Of a stretch of 64,000 nt of DNA, positions 55,427-62,830 are shown piece by piece. The DNA is taken from positions 1 through 64,000 of the forward strand of contig JALZUR010000041.1 in the NCBI GenBank assembly GCA_023301025.1, given 5' to 3'. A program made the translations under genes and the position numbers. The notes beneath the pieces are model-generated. The model did not search any database, was not told the origin of the DNA, and worked only from the letters and a program-made list of their open reading frames with translations. Each line of letters starts with the position of its first letter. Position 1 is the stretch's first letter. Origin of the DNA: Bdellovibrionales bacterium (GTDB lineage: Bacteria > Bdellovibrionota > Bdellovibrionia > Bdellovibrionales > UBA1609).

Positions 55427-55882
55427 ATGCCAATAGAACAACTTTTAAATGCTGATTTTGTCTTAATCATACATTTTATGTTTACAGCATTTATGACAGG
55501 TCTAATTTTAACTATACAACTAGTCCACTACCCGTCTTTCCATTACATAAACCTTGGGACCTACACCAAGTTTCATGAGTTTCATATGAAACGTATAAGC
55601 TTAATTGTTATTCCAATAATGACCTTGGAGCTCCTAACAGGTCTACTACTAGTTGTCTTAAATACTGAACGCTTAACCATAATAAACTTGATATTACTGA
55701 TTTTTATTTGGCTATCCACAGCACTTTTAAGCGTTCCAAGTCATAGCAAACTAGAAAAAGCCTACAGCTTTAACGAAGTGGCAAAACTTGTAAAAACAAA
55801 CTGGCCAAGAACTATTCTATGGTCACTTAGATCAGGACTGCTTTTATACTCTATACTCTTTACAATTATCTTTAGTCTTTAA
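55427..55882 (+). CDS. small integral membrane protein
   Basis: A 151-residue inner-membrane protein with four predicted helices (around residues 10-32, 56-75, 80-100 and 128-150). Helix 1 is followed by a YPSFHYINLGTYTKFHEFHMKRIS loop whose His and Tyr residues look conserved in kind with a poorly described membrane family. Function unknown. Divergent from the DUF393 gene. Confidence 0.72.
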   Translation: MPIEQLLNADFVLIIHFMFTAFMTGLILTIQLVHYPSFHYINLGTYTKFHEFHMKRISLIVIPIMTLELLTGLLLVVLNTERLTIINLILLIFIWLSTALLSVPSHSKLEKAYSFNEVAKLVKTNWPRTILWSLRSGLLLYSILFTIIFSL

Positions 55883-56045
55883 ATAAATTTGATCTTTTGT
55901 ATAAAACCTTACTAAAACAGCTTTATAAATAATTGAGTAAAAAAAACCTATGATCTTTTCTGTACAACTCCTTTACACACTAAAAAAACTTTACATAAGA
56001 AAAGCTTAAAGCTGCCTTTTATCTTAATCATTAGTAACTAAACTT

Positions 56046-58052
56046 ATGATTTTTTATAAATTCACTGTATTTTTAACTAAAGCCTATAATAAAGTTTTAA
56101 CTTCTAGAACAGACAAAAAAATACGATTGGGACAAAACAACTTACTTAGAAGTATTACAGTCTTTTGTTTTATTAATCTAAATTTATTTTCAAGCCTTGC
56201 AAAAGCCTCTGAGGATTCATGTTTAAAACTACTAGCAAAACAAAAAGCGACAAATGTAATGGCTTTTCCTATAAAAAAACAACTGACCAGAAAGGAACAG
56301 CTCCTTGCAAAAGCAGCTGAATTAAGAGAAATCAACGAGTCAGGAGCTAATATCGCTTTGGTATCTCCTGATGTTTTAACTGATACAATTGCAGCGTTAG
56401 AACAGATGGCTAGGGAACCCGGTGTAAATGAAAAGCATCAAAAACAACTAGATGTAGCACCTTTAGTAGCAGCGAGTAAAGCTGGGGACTTAGCCGTAGT
56501 TAGAAGCATTATTGAAGCTGGTGAAATCAATATCAATCAAGAAAATACAGAAAAAGTTAACGCTCTTTATGCAGCTGCTGCAGAAGGTCACATACATATC
56601 GTTAGCTTTTTATTAGAGCAAGATTTAGTAAATGCAAGTTTAATCGAGACTTCTATTGATCCATTAGTTATGGCTTTAGAAAATGACCATATAGATGTTT
56701 TTAAGCTTCTTTTAAACCACAAAACTTCACGCTTAATTGTGTCCAACAGTAAAAACAATAACGTTTTAATGATCGCATTAGAAAAAAATCTTATAGATGT
56801 TGCATATCTAATTCTAGATCAAAAAGATAAAGGCTTAGATCTAAACCTAGTGAGCAGAGATGGTGATACAGCTTTAACACTTGCAATAAAAGGCAGGCAT
56901 TTTGAGTTTGCAGAAGAGCTCATTAAAAACGAAGACATTCAAATCAACCCACAAAATTTTTCAGAAAAATCAGCATTAGTCACTGCGGTTGAATTAGGGA
57001 AATATGAATTTGCAAAAAAACTTATTTTAGAAAAACAAGCTGATATCAATGCTAAGCACCTCGGTAATAAGACAGTTTTACTTGCGGCAGCAGAAAATGG
57101 TGACTTGCTATTTGTAAATTTCCTTTTAAATCGAGGTGAAATACAAATAAATGAGCAATCCCATAAAGGCTATACAGCACTTATACAAGCCCTAGAAAGT
57201 GGTTTTACTGATGTCTCTAAAGTACTACTCGAACACGCTAATTTAAATGTATTGCCAGCAAAAATAAATTCAAAAAATGCTTTGGTTATAGCATTAAAGA
57301 ATAGAGACTGGAATCTTGTAGATCTTATATTAAATAAACAAACAGAATTAAAATCTCAAGTTTTAGGACATGCTTTGGTCAATGCAAGTGCTACAGGAGA
57401 GTTAACAGCTCTAAAGTTTATCTTAAATCAAACTGAAACAGATGTTAACTTTAAAAGTTTTAGAGAAAAGACTGCTTTACTTGAAGCTAGCTATAATTTG
57501 CATTTAGATATTATTAAAATTTTAATGGCCAAAGAAAAAATACAAGTAAACCTTGCCGGTGAAGGTGGGCATCCCGCACTTCATCATGTAATTTATGGAA
57601 AGTCTAAAGCCTCTTTTTTAGACACATTTAATATAGAACTTGGAACCGCTAAAATTGATACTGCAGATAAGATTGTAGCACTTTTACTTTCTAACAATGA
57701 CATTGATGTAAACATCTTTGATCAAGAAAAAGGATCTATGAGAACAGCACTTATGATTGCTACTGAACAAAACTATGTAGATACAGTAAGGCTTCTCTTA
57801 GAACATCAAAAAACCAACGTAAATCTACAAAGTATAGAAGAACAGTGGTCTCCACTAATGATGGCAATTATTAACGACAACCTTGAACTTGTTAAACTTT
57901 TTTTAGACCATAGAGACATTGATCTAGATCTTAAGGATGCAGACGATAACAGTGTTTTAGATTTAGTTCATGAAATTTCACAAGATAATGAATATTCATC
58001 ACCAGTACTTAAAGAGATACGAAGATTAATATTTCTTAAGATGAATGAATAA
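56046..58052 (+). CDS. exported ankyrin-repeat protein, about 14 repeats
   Basis: A 668-residue protein. A hydrophobic segment at about residues 35-53 (ITVFCFINLNLFSSLAKA) looks like a signal sequence with an unusually long basic N-region, so the repeats are probably outside the cytoplasm. From about residue 135 to the end there are some 14 ankyrin repeats of 33-36 residues, each with a TALxxAxxxG-type helix and an I/VN-rich loop (for example YTALIQALESGFTDVSKVLL). No catalytic domain. Ankyrins bind protein partners; which one is unknown. It ends two bases from the PP2C gene on the other strand. No ribosome site is seen at its ATG, so the start is unsure. Confidence 0.82.
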   Translation: MIFYKFTVFLTKAYNKVLTSRTDKKIRLGQNNLLRSITVFCFINLNLFSSLAKASEDSCLKLLAKQKATNVMAFPIKKQLTRKEQLLAKAAELREINESGANIALVSPDVLTDTIAALEQMAREPGVNEKHQKQLDVAPLVAASKAGDLAVVRSIIEAGEININQENTEKVNALYAAAAEGHIHIVSFLLEQDLVNASLIETSIDPLVMALENDHIDVFKLLLNHKTSRLIVSNSKNNNVLMIALEKNLIDVAYLILDQKDKGLDLNLVSRDGDTALTLAIKGRHFEFAEELIKNEDIQINPQNFSEKSALVTAVELGKYEFAKKLILEKQADINAKHLGNKTVLLAAAENGDLLFVNFLLNRGEIQINEQSHKGYTALIQALESGFTDVSKVLLEHANLNVLPAKINSKNALVIALKNRDWNLVDLILNKQTELKSQVLGHALVNASATGELTALKFILNQTETDVNFKSFREKTALLEASYNLHLDIIKILMAKEKIQVNLAGEGGHPALHHVIYGKSKASFLDTFNIELGTAKIDTADKIVALLLSNNDIDVNIFDQEKGSMRTALMIATEQNYVDTVRLLLEHQKTNVNLQSIEEQWSPLMMAIINDNLELVKLFLDHRDIDLDLKDADDNSVLDLVHEISQDNEYSSPVLKEIRRLIFLKMNE

Positions 58053-58054
58053 AC

Positions 58055-58750
58055 CTATGAAGACTTTAAATAAATCATAGAAAAATCATCAAAGTTTTTT
58101 ACAGGAAGCTCAAACTTTTCTTTATCCATAAGTATTCTATCCACGAATTCAAATAGTTTTTTAGGGCTTGCTATGTACTGTAAAGCGCCATCAGAAAAGC
58201 TTAAGATTTCAAACTTCTCTGGAAGTGGAACATTAAAGCTTGTTTCATACTTGCATGAACCGTGTCCTAAACAATTGATCAACATGTGCTCTAAACCGCT
58301 TGGTTCTTCAAAAACACCTTCTGAAGAGTGCTTTAAATTATAAATGTTGTTGTAAAAACAAAGGTTTCTATTTTCATCAAAAATTAAGAGTGCAGAGTCT
58401 CCTGATGACACGATAAGATTTTGATTTTTATCTTTACTAAACATGCAAAGCGTTGTGCTTAAATTCTTTTTTAAAAGCGTAGCATTTAAACCATCTAGTT
58501 TTGGAAAAAGATCTTTTATTAGGGAGCTTATATTTCTTTTTGATTTAATAAACTTAGAGAGCGTTTTAACGGCAGTGTTAGAGGATTCAAAATCAGACTC
58601 TGAAGAACTCACACCATCACACAAAACAAAACTAAATATATCTTTGTTTTTGCCCTCAAACCAAAAGGCATCTCCAGAAGCTTGGTCTTCTTTTTTTTCT
58701 TTTAAAAACTGAAAACCACTTAAGTCTTTTAATTCTATTGCTTTATACAT
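58055..58750 (-). CDS. PP2C-type serine/threonine phosphatase
   Basis: A 231-residue protein of the PP2C/SpoIIE metal-dependent phosphatase fold. Metal-binding acids and signature parts can be seen: QASGDAFWF, LCDGVSSSESDFESS, LIVSSGDSALL, LSFSDGALQYI and a terminal NFDDFSMIYL. The ATG at 58750 (MYKAIELK) with AAGTGGG ahead is preferred to the GTG ten codons upstream. It is 44 bases downstream of the kinase gene on the same strand, so the pair is likely one operon with opposing activities. Confidence 0.8.
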   Translation of the reverse strand: MYKAIELKDLSGFQFLKEKKEDQASGDAFWFEGKNKDIFSFVLCDGVSSSESDFESSNTAVKTLSKFIKSKRNISSLIKDLFPKLDGLNATLLKKNLSTTLCMFSKDKNQNLIVSSGDSALLIFDENRNLCFYNNIYNLKHSSEGVFEEPSGLEHMLINCLGHGSCKYETSFNVPLPEKFEILSFSDGALQYIASPKKLFEFVDRILMDKEKFELPVKNFDDFSMIYLKSS

Positions 58751-58794
58751 TATGGCCCACTTAGAAAACCCCCTAAACACCTTATTTTAAAATC

Positions 58795-59517
58795 TTACAA
58801 GGTCCAGTCAAGATTTTCAATATGCGCTCTAAGTGATGATATTTTAGGAAACTTTTTAAGGATTAGATCTGATCTTCTGCCAGAAATTATAGATCTAGCT
58901 ATAGGGGGTAGGCTTTGGTACTTCTTTCGACCACCCAAAAGATCCGCAAAAATACACACAAGCTCTACTATATCACTTTTTTTGTATTCAGCTTTCTTTT
59001 CCTTAAGAAGTAAAAAATCTATGAGTTTAATCTTAAAACCTACACCTCTTCTGCTAATAAGTATATTGTCCGAGTGTAAATCCCCATGACATTCACCTTT
59101 TGCATGAATCTTTTCTATGCCTTTTGAAAGCTCATATAAAATATGAAGAGCCTCAAAAAGACTCACCTTATTTTTTAATTCTCTTTTAACAAACTGATCT
59201 AGGGTTTTACCGTTAACGTACTCAGAAACAAGATAGCCAATCTCAGTATCCTTATAATTTAGTTTTTCTTGAGTGATATATTTAATAATAACGGGAACAT
59301 CACTCAAAGTGTTTAGTTTTTTTGCATAACCAACAAGTGTCTTATTTTTGGGGTTTCTTACAGGATAAAAGAATTTAGCAGCTCTTTTTATACCTGTACT
59401 GATCTCTTCAACAGAGTAAACCTGCCCCTCCCAGCCCTGCCCAAGCTTTGAATGAATAATATATTTTTCATTTAAGATCTCACCATAGTGAAACCTAAAA
59501 GACCTAATTTTAGACAA
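58795..59517 (-). CDS. atypical serine/threonine protein kinase
   Basis: A 240-residue protein kinase-like protein. It has the glycine loop LGQGWEGQVY (residues 25-34), the lysine in RAAKFF (K48), the catalytic loop HGDLHSDN (144-151) and a DFL (167-169) in place of DFG. The HGD form and short C-lobe are like small bacterial kinases and APH-like enzymes. The start is TTG 59517, with GAGG upstream; the ORF-track start at 59769 would cross the divergent gene at 59642. No membrane helix, so cytoplasmic. The adjacent PP2C gene suggests a reversible phosphorylation switch. Confidence 0.8.
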   Translation of the reverse strand: MSKIRSFRFHYGEILNEKYIIHSKLGQGWEGQVYSVEEISTGIKRAAKFFYPVRNPKNKTLVGYAKKLNTLSDVPVIIKYITQEKLNYKDTEIGYLVSEYVNGKTLDQFVKRELKNKVSLFEALHILYELSKGIEKIHAKGECHGDLHSDNILISRRGVGFKIKLIDFLLLKEKKAEYKKSDIVELVCIFADLLGGRKKYQSLPPIARSIISGRRSDLILKKFPKISSLRAHIENLDWTL

Positions 59518-59641
59518 AACACGTACCTCACAGCAAACACCTAAAGTAAAACTATAGTCAGCTAATTTTAAGCTATCAATATTCTTCTTTTTTTGTGAAA
59601 CTTTTGTAAAGTTGACGGGTTTTATTAAAAAGGAGACTAAC

Positions 59642-60220
59642 ATGTCAAAACTAATAGCTTTATCAGGATTTATCGCCCTTAACATGCTTGCAACAGCCGC
59701 CTGTGCTAATGAGCTTGGTGTAGAAAACCGCAGTATCAGCCAAGAGATTAATCTTTTTGAATGCAGCATCAGTACAAATGATGTTTTTCAAGAGCTTCAT
59801 CTTAAAGAGGTAACCAAAGAAAGCCTAACTCAAAGACCTATCACTTATTTTGCTCTTGATCACGTTTTAGGAGAAATAGATAGTTTTGAGACAGATCTTT
59901 TTGGAGTGTATGAACAGGTTAGAGACCGAATATTCACTTCTAGAGTTGCAGAAATTGATAGCTTTACAGGTGACATCCATAACGACTATCAAGTTGTGTC
60001 AGAATTTAGAGACTCAACTCTTATATTTAACATGAACTATCAAGGACTTAATCAAGAGGGTTTAGAAACTTTTGAGTTAGAATTAGATGGCGACGGTGAA
60101 GTTTACGAACTTGTTCAAGAAAAGCTTGATGAAATCTTAGATCAATCAGACCATTACTATGCAGGTGATTATCCACTATGCACTACAAGTTTTAATTTAG
60201 AGGATTTTATCGACCAATAA
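59642..60220 (+). CDS. acidic exported protein of unknown function
   Basis: A 192-residue protein starting at ATG 59642 with AAGGAG upstream. A signal peptide ends near ATAACA|NELG. The mature part is very rich in Glu and Asp and has two Cys (FECS, LCTT) that might form a disulfide. No family recognised. It is divergent from the kinase gene and followed by a strong hairpin terminator before the Arg-rich lipoprotein gene. The opposite charge of these two neighbours is notable. Confidence 0.72.
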   Translation: MSKLIALSGFIALNMLATAACANELGVENRSISQEINLFECSISTNDVFQELHLKEVTKESLTQRPITYFALDHVLGEIDSFETDLFGVYEQVRDRIFTSRVAEIDSFTGDIHNDYQVVSEFRDSTLIFNMNYQGLNQEGLETFELELDGDGEVYELVQEKLDEILDQSDHYYAGDYPLCTTSFNLEDFIDQ

Positions 60221-60234
60221 ATAAAAACTTAAAT

Positions 60235-60265
60235 GTGTTGCGCTCTTGAGCTGTAACACTTTTTT
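60235..60265 (+). terminator. terminator after the acidic protein gene
   Basis: GTGTTGCG and TGTAACAC pair (two G-T wobbles), with loop CTCTTGAGC, and are followed by six T. It lies 14 bases past the stop. Confidence 0.7.
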
Positions 60266-60339
60266 AGGTGACTCAACATAAGTTGATCTACCTACTAAAT
60301 GACAAAAAAAAGAATGAAGATCAAATAACGGAGATCAAA

Positions 60340-61227
60340 ATGAAAAATTTAATTTTAATATTTACACTGCTTATTGTCTCAGGTTGTGTTCTTACACCGA
60401 CAAATCAAATACCCATAGACATCGAAGGGTCGATCGAACCAAGACTTTATAGAGGTTCAAGATCAAGTGTAAGAGTTTGGCTTCACCCTCAATATGCTTT
60501 AGAGGATGCCTACTTTATTGCCCAAGGTCACTGTGCTAGATGGGATCTGTGGGCTAACCCTTACAATAGCAACTGGGCCATCAACAGTCCGGATCCAAGG
60601 TTTTTAAATTATCACTGTGTAAGAAACCGTCCGATACTCGCCTACCCTCACATAAGAAGACCAGGTGTTAGAAGACCTATTCAAAGAAGAGGAACTTTTA
60701 GTCCTAGAAATCAAAGACCGAGAATAAACAATCGAAACAGAATTCGAACACCTAGAGTTACTCCAAGAACACAACCTAGAGCAATACCAAAAAGACGATC
60801 AACATTTGGAACATCAAACACCAGACGACCAACCTTTGGCACAACTAGCCCTACGATTGCAAACCGTAGACCAGTAAGACCACCATCAATCACTACTCGC
60901 CCTTCGGTTAATCGTCCCGGACGCCCAACGCTAACGACACGACCTAAATACTCTCAAAGACATCCGACTCTAAGACCTAATATTAGACGTGAAGCAAATA
61001 GAGATTATAGACCAAAAAGAAGATCTGTCTTAAAAACTCCGACACGTACTAAAAAGGGCTATAGCCAAACTCAAAGAACTAATAAACTAACAAAGCGTCT
61101 GTCTAAGCGACCTGTAATAAAAACAAGAGGAAAGCTTAAGACTAAAACTAAAAATAGAAGATCGACTAACAAAAAAAGATCTAAAAAAGAAAGTAGAAAC
61201 TCAAAAAGAAAGCTTATTAGCATCTAA
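60340..61227 (+). CDS. Arg/Pro/Thr-rich lipoprotein
   Basis: A 295-residue lipoprotein. Start ATG 60340 (GGAG upstream; the ORF-track start lacks a signal) gives a signal with lipobox LIVSGC. A short folded-looking part (residues about 35-110) contains two Cys and several Trp. From about 110 to the end it is extremely rich in Arg, Pro, Thr, then Lys, with no Asp and few Glu, and is surely disordered. Such a chain could bind lipopolysaccharide, nucleic acid or the acidic neighbour; this is inference. Its stop abuts the stop of the convergent DUF1552 gene with no gap and no terminator. Confidence 0.75.
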   Translation: MKNLILIFTLLIVSGCVLTPTNQIPIDIEGSIEPRLYRGSRSSVRVWLHPQYALEDAYFIAQGHCARWDLWANPYNSNWAINSPDPRFLNYHCVRNRPILAYPHIRRPGVRRPIQRRGTFSPRNQRPRINNRNRIRTPRVTPRTQPRAIPKRRSTFGTSNTRRPTFGTTSPTIANRRPVRPPSITTRPSVNRPGRPTLTTRPKYSQRHPTLRPNIRREANRDYRPKRRSVLKTPTRTKKGYSQTQRTNKLTKRLSKRPVIKTRGKLKTKTKNRRSTNKKRSKKESRNSKRKLISI

Positions 61228-61824
61228 TTATGTAATAATTGGTAGCCTATCACTCAAACTGTTCATAAGAGCGTTTGAGTAGGAGCTTGTGAACTGATTA
61301 AGACTAGAGTCACTGTAGCCTGGTCTATTGTTTCTTTCATACTCAGCTCTTGTATAACCATAACCTTGTAACATATTAGCCCAAAATCTTTGAATCGGCA
61401 CACCAGGCCTTCTACCTGGAAAAGCGTTACTTCTTAAACCCATATTTGCAAGATTTCTATAGTCAACATAGTTGCCTGTATTAAAAAATCCTGACAAAGA
61501 TCCAAAAGTTATAAGTGCAGCATTGTCATGTTGATGTGTTTGAGGTCCACACTCAAAGGTCCAAGTCACTAAAGAGTTGTCTAAAATAGAACCTGTTTGT
61601 CCATTCACAGTAACTGCGTTGAGCTTTGAAACTAAATTCGCAACAACTCTTTGTGCATTAATTCTATAACCTGTATTTTGAAACAACAATGCACTTGCAG
61701 TTGAATCAGCTCTGTGTGCAATTTGCTCATGATAATTCCCACTATAACCCTGAGGCGCAGGATCTAAAAGCATTGTTGCAATACGAGTTGCACCACAAGA
61801 AAATGCAGCGACAGTTAAATCCAC
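61228..61824 (-). CDS. C-terminal DUF1552 fragment, GTG-initiated ORF
   Basis: The distal part of the same frame as listed in the ORF track, 198 residues from an internal GTG. No ribosome site is seen at that GTG, and family sequence continues upstream of it (NIEASELLVDLTVAAFSCG), so independent translation is unlikely. Confidence 0.35.
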   Translation of the reverse strand: MDLTVAAFSCGATRIATMLLDPAPQGYSGNYHEQIAHRADSTASALLFQNTGYRINAQRVVANLVSKLNAVTVNGQTGSILDNSLVTWTFECGPQTHQHDNAALITFGSLSGFFNTGNYVDYRNLANMGLRSNAFPGRRPGVPIQRFWANMLQGYGYTRAEYERNNRPGYSDSSLNQFTSSYSNALMNSLSDRLPIIT

Positions 61825-62103
61825 TAGAAGCTCCGAAGCTTCTATGTTTCCAGCTTTTCCTATGTCAGCAGGATGCGAACTGTAAATAACATTTGCAGTA
61901 TTTGGGCCTGTTACATCAGAACATGAATTTACAACATTTTTATATTTATTCTGTATATCGAAAAGGTTTTGTACCGTTTCTTCAACTCTTTTTTTATCTT
62001 CACTAGAAATCCTTCTAGACTCTGTAGAGTTACCATTTAAAAGCCTATTGTAATCTTCATAAACACGATCTACGAGAAAGAACTTTTTATTTCGAGCTTC
62101 GTT

Positions 62104-62811
62104 TTAAGCATTGTTTGATTGATTTTCAAATTTGCTAAATACCGCATTGTAAATGCGGTCAATACGGTCTCCAGTTCTAGGTAAAAAAGAACCATTAGCA
62201 GCGTTAGTCATAAGAAAATTTGAATTGTTAATTGTTCTAACAGAATTATCTTCAGGGTTAGGATAAAACTTAGAAGAGTTTCCTAAAAATTGATCTATGG
62301 TAGGCCACTGGCGATTAGCCAAAGCTGTTCGAGATGGAGCACTTGCAATAGCAACTTTAGCTAAGTTTCCGGCATAAACACCATTGTTATGACCTGAGTA
62401 AAAGGTTCCAAGATCAATACCTTCAAAAAGGTTCATCTTGGGAAGAAGAGGATTCATAAAAGAACCCAGAATATAAGATAGTCTGGCTTGGTTGTTATCG
62501 ACATTTCCACCAGGGTGATTAGGCTGAGTAGAGAGTAAAGTATTTAAGCTTGCATGTCTTATAGCGTGTCCATTAAGTAAAGTGGCATTTGTTAATAGAG
62601 CATTGTTATTTGGATTAAGAATAGTTTGAGGGGCAAGATCCCCTTCTCTTCTGTATCCACCATGGGGAGAACCAAACATAACAAGGTATTGTAGCTTCGG
62701 AAGAGTCTGAGCATGAGCTTTTGATAAAAGTGAAGGCAAAATTGGAAGAGAGAGTAAACTTCCTCCAAGCCCCTGCAAAAAATATCGACGGTTTAATTTA
62801 TCATATTTCAT
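62104..62811 (-). CDS. N-terminal DUF1552 fragment (235 residues)
   Basis: The part of the broken DUF1552 gene that can be translated as it stands: Tat signal, then the domain start (LPKLQYLVMFGSPHGGYRRE). It ends after NQSNNA at the TAA. Without the C-terminal half, the domain would be incomplete. Confidence 0.6.
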   Translation of the reverse strand: MKYDKLNRRYFLQGLGGSLLSLPILPSLLSKAHAQTLPKLQYLVMFGSPHGGYRREGDLAPQTILNPNNNALLTNATLLNGHAIRHASLNTLLSTQPNHPGGNVDNNQARLSYILGSFMNPLLPKMNLFEGIDLGTFYSGHNNGVYAGNLAKVAIASAPSRTALANRQWPTIDQFLGNSSKFYPNPEDNSVRTINNSNFLMTNAANGSFLPRTGDRIDRIYNAVFSKFENQSNNA

Positions 62812-62830
62812 CTCATCTATCCTTTTAAGC

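Larger units (their letters stand above)
61228..62811 (-). pseudogene. DUF1552 gene interrupted by one in-frame TAA
   Basis: A single DUF1552 reading frame. It starts at ATG 62811 (AAGGAT site) with a twin-arginine signal (LNRRYFLQGLGGSLLSL) and runs 235 codons to a TAA at 62104-62106. Then the same frame continues without another stop to 61228. The part just after the TAA (FFLVDRVYEDYNRLL...RISSEDKKRVEE) and the end (CGATRIATMLLDP, SLVTWTFECG) belong to the same family, so the two ORF-track entries are halves of one gene. The GTG at 61824 is inside the second half. Either the gene is dead, the stop is a sequence error, or it is read through. DUF1552 proteins pair with DUF1592-type proteins such as the next gene; their role is unknown. 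Confidence 0.85.

Noticed and set aside
59518-59769. Long N-terminus of the kinase ORF
   Set aside because: It crosses the divergent gene at 59642 with its ribosome site and signal peptide; a TTG with GAGG at 59517 fits the kinase fold.
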